Part shown: piece after piece, positions 36,603 to 45,773 of the stretch
Position numbering within the stretch: position 1 is the first letter of the stretch
How the letters are laid out: each line of letters opens with the position of its first letter
Origin: Hymenobacter crusticola
GTDB lineage: Bacteria > Bacteroidota > Bacteroidia > Cytophagales > Hymenobacteraceae
Reading direction: 5' to 3'
DNA length: 64,000 nucleotides
Assembly: GCF_002154225.1 (NCBI RefSeq)
Contig: NZ_MTSE01000011.1
Location: 109,229 to 173,228 of the forward strand
The notes under the pieces: generated by a model
What the model was told of the DNA's origin: nothing
The model's input: the letters and a program-made list of their open reading frames with translations, nothing else
Databases searched by the model: none
Made by a program: the position numbers and the translations under genes

Positions 36603-38033
36603 TTACTTCTCCCACCATACTTTGATATTAATGTTATCGCCCCCCATGGCTTCCACGGCCTTTTGGTAGTTGGCGCCATTACTGATTTGGACTGTGGTAG
36701 GATAGCGAAAGCGCACCGGCATCACGCCACCATTGCGTAAGTCCTGGCCTTTGGGCAAGGCGGGCAGTCCGGTACGGCGGTACTCAAACCACTGCTGATA
36801 ATCGTTGAAAAACAGCGCGTAGTACTTCTGCAGCATAATGCGGGCGAGGGTGCCATCGTACGCCGCCGCCGCGTTCTGAAAGTACGTAGCCGGTAGCGTG
36901 GCGCCCCACTGCTCCACAGCGGCTTTTACGCCTTTCTCATAAGCGGTTTTGGCATCGCCCTTGGTAATACCTTGCTGCGCCGCCTCGGCTTTGATGAATT
37001 CCACTTCCGCATAAGTCATGATCACGCAAACCATGGGCGCCGTTATTAACGCGACGTTCAGGTTAGAAGGCACGTACTTGAACTGCGCATCACTGCCCGT
37101 GTAAGCACTCGGGATGCCTTTATAGCCAATGATGGTTTTGCCATCACTGGCCCGCGCTTGACTAGCAAACTTAGGCAGGCGCGGGTCATTGAGCGTGTTC
37201 AGATTCTCCACGAAGAACTCGGCCGCGGCGCGCCCCGTGGTAAAGTCAATGGCACGGCCCCAGGGCGACAAGTTGGGCGCTACGCCCGTGACCTTCAGCA
37301 GCGCCGCTTCACTGTTTTGGGTGAAGACGGGGTACTTCGTGGGATTGTTAATGATTTCGGCCAGCTTCGTGGCAGCATTCATCTCCGTGCGCTTCGCTAC
37401 GCGCAACAAAAGCCTCATATGCAGCGAATTGCAGAACTTCTGCCAGCTGGCTACGTTGTTGCCGTACAGCAGATCCGTGCCGTATGCCATGGACTTAGCC
37501 GGGGCGAACAGGCCATTGGCGGTTTCTAGGTCCTCCAGAATCTGCGCATAAATCTCCCGCTGCGAATTAAAAGCTGGATAAAACAAGCCCTCGTCCCCGC
37601 GGGCGGCCTCCGTCATGGGCACATCCCCGAAGCAGTCTGTCAGCAGGGAATAGGTCCACGCGTTCAGCGTAAGGGCAATGGCTTGGTAGTTAGGATCTCC
37701 CGCTGCCTCGGCCGCCACGCGCATCTCTTTGAGGTTGGCCAGCCAGCGGTAATAGGTCGTCCAAGTGGAGTTGCCGGCACTCTCGCTCACGTCGTAGCGG
37801 TGGATGCCCCCGCTGACGCTGGGGTACGGCAGCGACACTTGCATCAGGTCAAAGGTGAAGCCCGCACTGCGGTCGGTGTTAAAGCTAGCCATCTCGTAGA
37901 GAATGGGATTTAACAGCGTACCAGGACTTATCTTTTCAATCCGCGTCGGGTCCGTGTTGAGTTCTTCAAACTCATCGGTGCACGAAACCATGCTGCCGCT
38001 CAAGGCCAGCAGCAATAAAACTTTCTTAATCAT
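36603..38033 (-). CDS. SusD/RagB-family lipoprotein of the pectin locus
   Basis: A 476-residue surface glycan-binding protein. A lipoprotein signal ends at about Cys18 (SMVSC) and is followed by the DEFEELNTDPTR sequence common to the SusD-like_2 subgroup. The helical core includes LNAWTYSLLTDCFGDVPMTEA, and a C-terminal YQQWFEYRRTGLPALP block is present. It follows the SusC gene by 23 bases in the same direction. It converges with three plus-strand pectin enzymes, so its ligand is probably a pectin fragment, though no binding residue shows that. Confidence 0.92.
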   Translation of the reverse strand: MIKKVLLLLALSGSMVSCTDEFEELNTDPTRIEKISPGTLLNPILYEMASFNTDRSAGFTFDLMQVSLPYPSVSGGIHRYDVSESAGNSTWTTYYRWLANLKEMRVAAEAAGDPNYQAIALTLNAWTYSLLTDCFGDVPMTEAARGDEGLFYPAFNSQREIYAQILEDLETANGLFAPAKSMAYGTDLLYGNNVASWQKFCNSLHMRLLLRVAKRTEMNAATKLAEIINNPTKYPVFTQNSEAALLKVTGVAPNLSPWGRAIDFTTGRAAAEFFVENLNTLNDPRLPKFASQARASDGKTIIGYKGIPSAYTGSDAQFKYVPSNLNVALITAPMVCVIMTYAEVEFIKAEAAQQGITKGDAKTAYEKGVKAAVEQWGATLPATYFQNAAAAYDGTLARIMLQKYYALFFNDYQQWFEYRRTGLPALPKGQDLRNGGVMPVRFRYPTTVQISNGANYQKAVEAMGGDNINIKVWWEK

Positions 38034-38056
38034 AAGGTTGGAGAGACTAAGCGGGA

Positions 38057-41000
38057 TTAGAAGTTCAGCGTCACGTTCACGCCCATGGTGCGCATCGAGG
38101 GCAGCTGACCAATTTCGACGCCGGGCAGCAGGGTCCCCCCGTTCAGGGCGGCCGTCTCGGGGTCAAACATGGGAAAGCGCGTCAGCATGGCCAGGTCGCG
38201 GCCGTAGAGGCCAATGGTGGCGCCGGTAAGGGCTTTCGTTCTAGCCAGCAGTTGCTTGGAAAAAGTGAAGTCCAAGCGCATTTCCCGCAGCTTCAGGTAA
38301 GAGGCGTCGAAGGAGTTGGATTCCACATTGGCCCGCCGGTAGTAGTCGCCGTAATAGGTAGCCGGAATCACTTGCGTGGTGTTGGGTGCGTAGGTGCCGT
38401 CCGCGTTAGCCACCACGCCTTCCCCGATAATGTACCCTTCTTCCCGGCCTTTCAGCGTGTGCTTCAGCTTGCCTTGCTCCGTCATTTTGTGGTGGGTCTG
38501 GGAGTAAATGATGCCTCCGTACTGCCCATCAAGCAAAAAGCTGAAGCGGACGTTCTTGTAGGAAAACTCATTTAGGAACCCACCTTTCCACTTCGCATAG
38601 GCGTTGCCGATGTACTGAATATCAGCCGGGCGGGCCGGCAGACCGTCTTTGTTGTAAATGATCTGCCCATCGGGGGCCCGCAGAAAACCAAAGCCGTAGA
38701 GGTCGCCGGTTGTGCCACCCACTTTGGCAATGATGGTGGCGTTGCCGCCCGCGCCAATCACCTGCTGGTCGTCTACGCCATCGGCCAGCTCAAGCACCTT
38801 GTTTTTGTTTCGTGACCAGGTGAGCGTGTTCTTCCAGCGAAAGTTGGCTAGCTCCACGGGAGTGGTGTTCAGCACGACTTCGATCCCGCGGTTGCGTACT
38901 GCCCCGGCGTTCAGCACGGCGCGGCTGTAGCCGGTGGTCTGGTCCAGGGGCACGTCCAAGATCTGGTTGCGCGTCACGTTCTGGTACACCGTCACGTCGA
39001 GCGCGAGCCGGCCCTGAAACAGAATGTGTTCTAAGCCCGCCTCGTAGCTAGTCGTGATTTCGGGCTTGAAGTTGGCGTTGTGCAAAGTGGTTGGCACTGA
39101 GCCCGAGCCAGGAAAGTCGCTCTGCCCGTAGTACTTGCGCGTCCGGTACGGGTCGGTATCGTTGCCGACCTGAGCCGCAGACAAGCGCAGCTTGGAGAGT
39201 GAGATCTGGCGCGGCAGAGGCAGCAACTCGCTCAGGATAAAGCTAGAGCTGATAGAAGGATAGAAGAACGAATTGTTCTGCATCGGCAGCGTGCTCGACC
39301 AGTCGTTACGGCCCGTCAGGTCCACGAAAATCTTCTCGTCGAAGGCCAACGTGGTGAAAGCGTAGAGGCTGTTGATCTTTTTATTGCTGATGCTGGTCAG
39401 CAGCAAGGGGCTGCTGGCGCCGTTGGTCAGCTTATACACGCCCGGAATCACCAGGCCCACCACCGACGCGTCGGTGCTGCGGTAGCGGCGGCTCATGGCA
39501 TTACCGCCCACCGAGGCTCGCCACTCCAGTTTGCTGCTAAGCTTCTGGTGATAGGTAAGTAGGAAATCGGTATTGGACTCCGAGTTGGCAATGTTCTGCT
39601 GCTTGTAGTAGCCGCGTTGGAAGTTGGCCGTGCTGTAAGGGCGACGCTGCTCGCGCTCTTCCTGGCCCATCGTGAGGCCGGAGCGCAGCAGCAGATCGAA
39701 CTTGGGCGAAATTTGGTAGGTGGCCGCTAGGTTGCCCACCGTATTGCGCGCATCCACGGAGTTGGTCATCTCATAGGCAATCAGGTAAGGATTGTCGATG
39801 AAGGAGCTGAACGGGTGGATCTGGTCGAGTTGCTCCTGTCCCTTTTTCCAGATGCCCCGGTACGCGTCCAGACTCACGTTGGGGTTCTGAAAAATCATGA
39901 AGTAAGACATCGACTGGTTGTTGTACCCCGTGGCCGGTAAGTTGTCGCTCTTGCGGTTGGTGTACGTCGCTTTCGCCGTGAGCTTGAGCTTCTTGGAAAT
40001 GTTGTGCTGCACGCTCAGGGCCGCCGCCATGCGCTCGTAGCCCGTGTTGGGCATGATCCACTGGTTCTTGGAGTGGGTAATGGAGGCCCTGGCCGAGCTG
40101 GTTTCGTTACCGCCTTCCAACGCGACGCTATTGGTAATCGTGGAGCCAGTGCGCCAGAAACCCTTGATGTTATCCTTGTAGGGCACCCACGGCACAGGGT
40201 CGGTAGATTGCGTCTGCGTAGCCGGATCGTACTGGTAGTAGTGCTGGCCGTTGAACCTAGGTCCGAAGGCGCTGCTGGTACCGCCCGTGCCGGCCCCGTC
40301 CGGCGAAGCGGCGTAAGAGTAGTAAGGCTCGCCCGCCGCGTTGAAGGAGCGCCCAGTGCCCTGGCCGTATTCATACTGATAGTCCGGCCATTTTAGCACC
40401 GTGTTCACGCTGAAGTTACTGTTAACCGACACCCCAATCCCTTTCGTGGCGCGAGCCCCCGACTTGGTGGTGATGATCAGCGCACCATTGGCCGCACGGC
40501 TGCCGTAAAGCGCCGTGGCACTGGCCCCCTTCAGCACCGTGATGCTAGCAATATCATCGGGGTTGATGTCGGCAATGCCGTTGCCAAAGTCGACGGGAAC
40601 GTCGTTGCCCGAACCCGCTCCGTAGGCACTCCCCACGCCGGAGCTGGTCAGGCCGCTGTTCATGGGCACGCCGTCGAGCACGATCAGCGCATTGTTGCCA
40701 TTGGGGTTCAGGGAATTATCGCCGCGCAGCGAAACCCGCGTCGAATTAACAGGGCCTGAGCCCGACGACAGCAGGTTCAGCCCGGCTACTTTGCCCGACA
40801 GCGCCTGGACGAAGTTGTTTGGCCGGGCTTGCACCAAGCTTTCCCCGCTTACCGTCTGCGTGGCATACCCGAGTTCTTTCTGTTCGCGGTTGATGTTCAA
40901 GGCCGTCACCACGACCTCGCTGAGTTGCTTGGCATCGGGCACCAAGCGAATGTTCACGGTGGTTTGGGCGCCGACGGGAACTTCCTGGGTAACGAAGCCA

Positions 41001-41245
41001 ATGTAAGTGACCAGCAGCACGGTGTTACTCTTCACCGGCAGGGAGTAGTTGCCACTAGCATCGGTCGACGTGCCCGTCGTGGAGCCTTTGATTACGACAG
41101 TTGCCCCCGGCAAGGCCTGGCCCTTCTCATCAGTCACAACTCCTGTTACCGTCGGGGCTTGGGCAAAGGCCGTGTGGCTGAGCAAAACGACCGAAGCAGC
41201 CGCCACACAAGGTTTGCTTAAAAAGTTTAAGTAATTGAATGCCAT
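38057..41245 (-). CDS. SusC/RagA TonB-linked outer-membrane transporter of the pectin locus
   Basis: 1062 residues with a signal peptide (ending AFAQA), a carboxypeptidase-regulatory-like domain (VTGVVTDEKGQALPGATVVI), a plug domain with SATALYGSRAANGALIITTK, and a long TonB-dependent barrel ending NVTLNF. It opens a two-gene operon with the SusD gene and lies head-to-tail against the pectin enzymes on the other strand. No regulator gene stands directly beside it. The upstream gap (41246-41431) is AT-rich and should hold its promoter, with no operator I can name. Confidence 0.93.
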   Translation of the reverse strand: MAFNYLNFLSKPCVAAASVVLLSHTAFAQAPTVTGVVTDEKGQALPGATVVIKGSTTGTSTDASGNYSLPVKSNTVLLVTYIGFVTQEVPVGAQTTVNIRLVPDAKQLSEVVVTALNINREQKELGYATQTVSGESLVQARPNNFVQALSGKVAGLNLLSSGSGPVNSTRVSLRGDNSLNPNGNNALIVLDGVPMNSGLTSSGVGSAYGAGSGNDVPVDFGNGIADINPDDIASITVLKGASATALYGSRAANGALIITTKSGARATKGIGVSVNSNFSVNTVLKWPDYQYEYGQGTGRSFNAAGEPYYSYAASPDGAGTGGTSSAFGPRFNGQHYYQYDPATQTQSTDPVPWVPYKDNIKGFWRTGSTITNSVALEGGNETSSARASITHSKNQWIMPNTGYERMAAALSVQHNISKKLKLTAKATYTNRKSDNLPATGYNNQSMSYFMIFQNPNVSLDAYRGIWKKGQEQLDQIHPFSSFIDNPYLIAYEMTNSVDARNTVGNLAATYQISPKFDLLLRSGLTMGQEEREQRRPYSTANFQRGYYKQQNIANSESNTDFLLTYHQKLSSKLEWRASVGGNAMSRRYRSTDASVVGLVIPGVYKLTNGASSPLLLTSISNKKINSLYAFTTLAFDEKIFVDLTGRNDWSSTLPMQNNSFFYPSISSSFILSELLPLPRQISLSKLRLSAAQVGNDTDPYRTRKYYGQSDFPGSGSVPTTLHNANFKPEITTSYEAGLEHILFQGRLALDVTVYQNVTRNQILDVPLDQTTGYSRAVLNAGAVRNRGIEVVLNTTPVELANFRWKNTLTWSRNKNKVLELADGVDDQQVIGAGGNATIIAKVGGTTGDLYGFGFLRAPDGQIIYNKDGLPARPADIQYIGNAYAKWKGGFLNEFSYKNVRFSFLLDGQYGGIIYSQTHHKMTEQGKLKHTLKGREEGYIIGEGVVANADGTYAPNTTQVIPATYYGDYYRRANVESNSFDASYLKLREMRLDFTFSKQLLARTKALTGATIGLYGRDLAMLTRFPMFDPETAALNGGTLLPGVEIGQLPSMRTMGVNVTLNF

Positions 41246-41431
41246 GCATTTGCGTTTTGGTTGTAGCCCGCAAAGCTATTGGCGCAGCATTATGAGAGTG
41301 TTACGGTAACACTATGAAACTATTTAGTTTGCGTAGCAGCACTTCTCGTCAAGAGCGCGCAACCCAAGATTGGTAGCAATAAGTAAAATTGTCTTTTGTC
41401 TATTGTCAAAAAGAAGCTCGATAAGGTCTAC

Positions 41432-42316
41432 TTATAGTGTGCTAGTAGCTGCGTCAATGGGTTGCCACCGGTAGCCGGTTTTTGCCACCTCAATCCGCCC
41501 GATGCCAGGAAACGGCGCATGGGCAGCTGCCAGCCAATAACCTGCCGCGCTAGCTTCGGCTAGGGCCAGCTGCCGCGAGTGGATGGCCTGTGCCGGGTCT
41601 ACATCGTAAACCAGCGCTATAGTCGGGTCAGCCAGTTGCAGCGGAACGAAGTGAGCAAGGTCGGCGCAGAATACAAGGCGGGTGCCTAGCTCTTCCAAGA
41701 TATAATACGTGTGGCCAGGCGTATGGCCCGGGCGACCAAGAGTAGCTATGCCTGGTAGCAAAGCGCTACCCGCTGTGAACGGCCGTAGCTTGCCAGCTGC
41801 TTGGTAAGGCAATAGCTTACGCCGGGCATTCTCGAAACTGCGCTGGCGGGCGGCCGGGGCCTGTCGCATCTGCGTCTCGCTAAGCCAGTAAGCCGTATCC
41901 AATTCGTTAACATATACCACGGCATTCGGAAAAGCTAGGCTCTCGCCGCTTAGCAGCCCGCCGGAGTGGTCGCCGTGGATGTGCGTGAGCAGCACGGCGT
42001 CAATCTGGTCGGGCTGGTAGCCAGCCTGCGCCAGGCTAGCAATTAGGTGGCCCGCCGTGCCGCCCATCAAGCCGCCCGCCCCCGTATCCAGCAGGAAGCG
42101 TTGCCGACCGTTGTCCAGCAAGTAGGCGTTAATAGAAATAGTAACTGGGTTCGTAAGGCCCGCTGCATCGAGTAGCGGCATTACGGCTTGTACCTCTCGG
42201 TCTAGCAGCACTTGGGTTAAATCGACCGTGGTCGTGCCATCAGCTAGGGCAATTATTTGCCAATCATTCAGCGTAAAGTGCTGCCACACAGAAGCAGCTG
42301 GAGGAAAAGTGGGCAT
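41432..42316 (-). CDS. metallo-beta-lactamase-fold hydrolase
   Basis: A 294-residue enzyme with the zinc-binding motif THIHGDHSGG (His-x-His-x-Asp-His) and the later ligands in GHTPGHTYYI, VFCADLAHF and AAHAPFPG. The order is that of quorum-quenching lactonase-like and hydroxyacylglutathione hydrolase-like members, but the substrate cannot be told. No signal peptide is evident, so it is probably cytosolic. It is the last gene of the minus-strand set 46.4-41.4 kb and lies 248 bases from the efflux pump gene, with an imperfect hairpin between, so co-transcription is uncertain. Confidence 0.85.
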   Translation of the reverse strand: MPTFPPAASVWQHFTLNDWQIIALADGTTTVDLTQVLLDREVQAVMPLLDAAGLTNPVTISINAYLLDNGRQRFLLDTGAGGLMGGTAGHLIASLAQAGYQPDQIDAVLLTHIHGDHSGGLLSGESLAFPNAVVYVNELDTAYWLSETQMRQAPAARQRSFENARRKLLPYQAAGKLRPFTAGSALLPGIATLGRPGHTPGHTYYILEELGTRLVFCADLAHFVPLQLADPTIALVYDVDPAQAIHSRQLALAEASAAGYWLAAAHAPFPGIGRIEVAKTGYRWQPIDAATSTL

Positions 42317-42404
42317 AGAAGGCTAGTAAACTCCTAGGACAAAACCTCTGAGTGGGAGGCAGCGGCAGCAAAGGCATACCCCGTTGGCTTTGCCACACAA
42401 AAAG

Positions 42405-42460
42405 AACAAAACCATCCAAGTACTCTGCTTAAATCAGAAGTGCACTTGAATGGTTTTCGT
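42405..42460 (-). terminator. possible terminator after the efflux pump gene
   Basis: An imperfect hairpin: AAAACCATCCAAGT pairs with ACTTGAATGGTTTT (one mismatch), and further pairs lie inside. It lies about 105 bases past the pump stop. On the minus strand a T-rich stretch (TTTTGTTC) lies at the end of the stem. The distance makes the call uncertain. Confidence 0.4.
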
Positions 42461-42564
42461 TTCTTACTCGCCTGACGTTCGCCGGCGGTCAGTAGTAATA
42501 TATGAACAGGGATTCAACCATAGTTTTGGAGAAGCGCAGGAGCAGCACGGGTAAGCTATCTAGT

Positions 42565-44031
42565 TTACTCAAGGGCAGGCGCTGCAGTTTGGGGAGCAGC
42601 TGGCTCCGTTTCCGGTAATTGTTCCAGCAACAGCGCCGCAAGCAGCAAGCAGCCCATATCCAGCGCCAAACCATAGCGAAAGGCACGCACGTAGCTTGCG
42701 GCCTGCCCGGCGTGCCACAGCGAGAAGAACACGCCTCCAATCATCGTGACGCCAAGCGCCGAGGCTACCTGTTGAAACGTGGCGTACACCCCCGCAGCCC
42801 CACCAGCTAGGTAGCCCGGCAGTCCGCGCAGGGCGACGTTCAGCAACGATGGCATGACCAAGCCACTCCCTAGGCCATAGAGTAACAACAGGCCTTTTAA
42901 GCCAGTGAGAGAAGCCGCGAAGGTGGGCGCCCAAGCGACTTGTCCGGCCAAGGCAAGCAGCATCAGGAGCAAACCAAACTGCAACAAGCGCCGCCCGAAC
43001 CGGGCGATGTAACGAATAGAGAGATACGACGAAAGCAGAAATCCACCGCCGAAAAAAACGAAGGTGGTGCCCGCGGCTTGTGCCTTCACCGCCAGCCCAC
43101 TTTGCAAATACACCGTGCTAATCAGCAGAAAGGAGTTGTGCACGCTAAAAAAGAAAACGAGCGTGCCCAAACCTAGGTTAAAAGAAGGGTAACGAAATAA
43201 CCCCACGTCGAGCAGCGGATTGCCGCCCTGCCGCCGCAACGCACCTTGCTGCCGCCAAAACCAGCTCATCAGCCCGACCCCAACCAGCATCATACCTAGG
43301 CTCCACGTCGGCCAGCCTAGCTCGCGCCCCACGCTCAGTGGGTAGAGCAGAGCCCCTAGGCCCGTCGTGAGCAACACCACACCGCCCACATCGAAGCGCT
43401 GGCCTTGGTTGCGGGCGGTTTCCGGCAACAGGCGCAGCGCCGCACCGATGGCTACTAGCCCAATGGGTAGGTTGACCAGAAACGTAAGCCGCCAGCCCGC
43501 TACGCCCCATTCGGTGCTGACTAAGTAGCCGCCCAACAGTTGCCCTAGCATCGAGGCCAGGCCCAGCGTGATGCCGTAGTAGCCAAATGCCCGGTTACGC
43601 GCCTCCGACTCGGCAAAACTTACCTGGATGAGCGCAATAGTCTGCGGCAGCATGGCCGCCGCGCTCACGCCCTGCAGAAAGCGGTAGCCAATGAGTTGCC
43701 CAATGCTAGGCGCCACCCCACACAGGCAGGAAGTGAGCGTAAACAGGGCTAGCCCCAGAATAAACAATCGGCGCCGGCCGTATTGGTCGCCGGCTCGGCC
43801 GCCGGTGATCAGAAAGGAAGAAAAGCCTAGCAGATACCCCGCAATAACCAGCTCTAAGTCGGCGCCAGTAGCGCCTAGATCGGAGCGGATAGCCGGAATT
43901 GCCATGTTCACAATGAACACATCGAGCACGGAGAGCAGCGGCGCCGTCAGAATTACCAGGAGCAGTCCCCACGGGTGAGCGGGGGCAACCGATGTGCGGC
44001 GGTCGATAAAGGAATGTGGGTTCTGCTTCAT
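42565..44031 (-). CDS. DHA2-type (14-TM) MFS drug efflux transporter
   Basis: A 488-residue membrane protein with about 14 hydrophobic segments. Signature pieces are LSVLDVFIVNMAIPAI in helix 1, the motif A loop GGRAGDQYGRRRLF, and motif C-like glycines in helix 5 (LGLASMLGQLLGGYL). The family exports amphipathic drugs, dyes or toxic metabolites using the proton gradient. It is third in a minus-strand run after two SDR genes, downstream of a TetR-type gene with matching operators, so induction by a toxic small molecule is likely. A C-terminal tail rich in Pro, Ala and Thr (about 20 residues) is cytosolic. Confidence 0.88.
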   Translation of the reverse strand: MKQNPHSFIDRRTSVAPAHPWGLLLVILTAPLLSVLDVFIVNMAIPAIRSDLGATGADLELVIAGYLLGFSSFLITGGRAGDQYGRRRLFILGLALFTLTSCLCGVAPSIGQLIGYRFLQGVSAAAMLPQTIALIQVSFAESEARNRAFGYYGITLGLASMLGQLLGGYLVSTEWGVAGWRLTFLVNLPIGLVAIGAALRLLPETARNQGQRFDVGGVVLLTTGLGALLYPLSVGRELGWPTWSLGMMLVGVGLMSWFWRQQGALRRQGGNPLLDVGLFRYPSFNLGLGTLVFFFSVHNSFLLISTVYLQSGLAVKAQAAGTTFVFFGGGFLLSSYLSIRYIARFGRRLLQFGLLLMLLALAGQVAWAPTFAASLTGLKGLLLLYGLGSGLVMPSLLNVALRGLPGYLAGGAAGVYATFQQVASALGVTMIGGVFFSLWHAGQAASYVRAFRYGLALDMGCLLLAALLLEQLPETEPAAPQTAAPALE

Positions 44032-44101
44032 ACTTCCTGGTTACTTGAAAGCCCCGCCGCTGCGTCTGGCTGAGCGTTGCCCGCCGACATGATAAATCCG
44101 C

Positions 44102-44860
44102 TTATATCTGCGCTACTCCCCCATCCACGAACAACTCAATACCAGCAATGTAGCTGCTGTCGTCGGAGGCCAGGAACACCACGGCTTTGCCGATTTCGTC
44201 GGGGTCGCCTAGGCGGCCCAACGGCACCTGGCTAGCTAGCGATTCAAAAATTTGGGCCGTTTGCTCGGGCGTCTGGCCAAACGCGCTCAGGCCGGGCGTG
44301 TTAATGGAGCCGGGGCTCACGGCATTGACGCGGATTTTGCGGTCCTTCAGCTCGGCCGTCCAGGTGCGGGCAAACGAGCGGATGGCCGCCTTGGTGGCGC
44401 TGTAGACGCTCAAGTTGGCTGGCCCTTGCGAGCCCACGGTGGAAGAGGTAAGGATAACAGCGCCCCCGTCGCGCAGGAGGGGTAGGGCTTTCTGCACCGT
44501 AAAGAACGTACCCTTCACGTTGATATCGAAGTGCTTATCGAAGTGCGCTTCCGTGGCATCGGCGAGCGGCGCCAAGTCCGCGACCCCGGCGTTAGCAAAT
44601 ACGATGTCGAGGTATCCTTTTTGCTCTTTAATTGCGGCAAAGAGATGATCAAGGTCGCTTAAGCTAGCCACGTCGCCCCGAATACCGCTGGCATTTGCAC
44701 CTAGCTCCTGCACAGCGGCTTCTAGCTCAGCCGGTCGCCGGCCGGTGATAAAGACGTAAGCACCCTCAGCGACGAAACGCTTCGCGGTAGCTAGGCCAAT
44801 GCCCAGCGTACCGCCCGTAATCAAAGCCACTTTGCCGGCTAACTTCTGTGCGTTTTCCAT
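44102..44860 (-). CDS. short-chain dehydrogenase/reductase (classical SDR)
   Basis: 252 residues with a classical SDR layout: TGGTLGIG cofactor motif (15-22), NAG in FANAGVAD, the Ser/Tyr/Lys triad in LTSSTVG and YSATKAAI, and the C-terminal IAGIELFVDGGVAQI. Residues after the second strand (TGRRPAEL) favour NADP(H). It is soluble and NAD(P)-dependent with an unknown alcohol or carbonyl substrate. It sits between another SDR and the efflux pump, all probably under the TetR-type regulator at 45774. Confidence 0.9.
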   Translation of the reverse strand: MENAQKLAGKVALITGGTLGIGLATAKRFVAEGAYVFITGRRPAELEAAVQELGANASGIRGDVASLSDLDHLFAAIKEQKGYLDIVFANAGVADLAPLADATEAHFDKHFDINVKGTFFTVQKALPLLRDGGAVILTSSTVGSQGPANLSVYSATKAAIRSFARTWTAELKDRKIRVNAVSPGSINTPGLSAFGQTPEQTAQIFESLASQVPLGRLGDPDEIGKAVVFLASDDSSYIAGIELFVDGGVAQI

Positions 44861-44893
44861 TGATGATGTATGGTCTTATCCTAAGTTAGCAAC

Positions 44894-45634
44894 CTAGCCT
44901 TGGTTCATGGCCGCAAAGGCCTCGGCTGGGGAAGCGCGGTGAAACTCGTATAGCTGAGCGGTTTGGCCAACCATAATTTCCTGCACATCCTGCTCAAGGC
45001 CCGCGACTAGCTCCGTGGCTACCTGCTGCGGCGGAATACCATTCTCCCCCCCTATTTCGGTTGAAAAGTCGGTGTTTACCAACGGCGGCAACAGCTCAAA
45101 TACTTTCACCTTCGTTGTTTTGGCCAGGGTGTGGCGTAGCGCCTGGGTGTAGGAGCGCAAGGCTGCTTTGCTGGCCGAATAAGTGGGGATGGAAGCGCTC
45201 GGCGCAAACACCACAATCGACGTCACATTCACGATGGTCGCCTCGGGCTGGCGGCTCAGCAGGGGTAGCAACTGCTCGGTTAGCCGGATGACGGCCAGAT
45301 AATTAGTGGTGATTTCCTCGCCGGCTTTGGTGAAAGCGTCGGCTCCGGTCGCTAGTTGGTAAGCATAGGCCTGGCCGGCGTTGTTGATGAGCACGCTCAA
45401 GTCGCTGAACTCGGCTTCGAGCCGGCTTACCAACGAAGCGACGGACGCCGCATCGGTCAGGTCGGAAGCAATGGCCGTCACCCCGGGCAGCTGCGCTAGG
45501 GCCTGCTGCAAGCGCACCTCGCTGCGGCCGGTGATGATGAGACGGTTGCCTTTCTCGAGCAGGAGTTGCGCCGTGGCTAGGCCGATGCCGGAGCCGCCCC
45601 CGGTGATGAGGATGGTTTTATTGGAAATGTTCAT
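44894..45634 (-). CDS. short-chain dehydrogenase, DltE-like
   Basis: 246 residues. Motifs are TGGGSGIGLATA (10-21), NNAGQAYAYQL, VNVTSIVVF and YSASKAALRSY. The middle part (TTNYLAVIRLTEQLLPLL) and the C-terminal half (VKVFELLPPLVNTDF) match the DltE-like SDR subgroup common in Bacteroidota, named after a protein of teichoic-acid loci but not tied to that role here. It is the first gene after the operators at 45674 and 45740, so it opens the regulated unit. The start at 45634 is an ATG. Confidence 0.9.
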   Translation of the reverse strand: MNISNKTILITGGGSGIGLATAQLLLEKGNRLIITGRSEVRLQQALAQLPGVTAIASDLTDAASVASLVSRLEAEFSDLSVLINNAGQAYAYQLATGADAFTKAGEEITTNYLAVIRLTEQLLPLLSRQPEATIVNVTSIVVFAPSASIPTYSASKAALRSYTQALRHTLAKTTKVKVFELLPPLVNTDFSTEIGGENGIPPQQVATELVAGLEQDVQEIMVGQTAQLYEFHRASPAEAFAAMNQG

Positions 45635-45673
45635 GGTGGTTGAAAAAAAGGTGAAGGGTAAAATGAATAAAAA

Positions 45674-45687
45674 AGACTTTTTAGTCT
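45674..45687 (-). promoter_or_regulatory. TetR-type operator, copy 1
   Basis: AGACTTTTTAGTCT, i.e. AGAC-N6-GTCT with A/T-rich flanks, located 40-53 bases before the DltE-like SDR start. It shares the AGAC-N6-GTCT pattern and the GTCTAT-TTT flank with the copies at 45740 and 46393. Confidence 0.65.
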
Positions 45688-45739
45688 ATTTTTAGAGACA
45701 ATTTTGGCTGCCCAGAGGCCAATACTTTAATTTAATAAA

Positions 45740-45753
45740 AGACCAAATGGTCT
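45740..45753 (-). promoter_or_regulatory. TetR-type operator, copy 2
   Basis: AGACCAAATGGTCT (arms AGACCA/TGGTCT), just past the stop of the TetR gene at 45774 and 66 bases upstream of copy 1 in the minus-strand direction. It is the most symmetric of the three copies. Confidence 0.65.
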
Positions 45754-45773
45754 ATTTTCAAAGCTAAAAAAGC

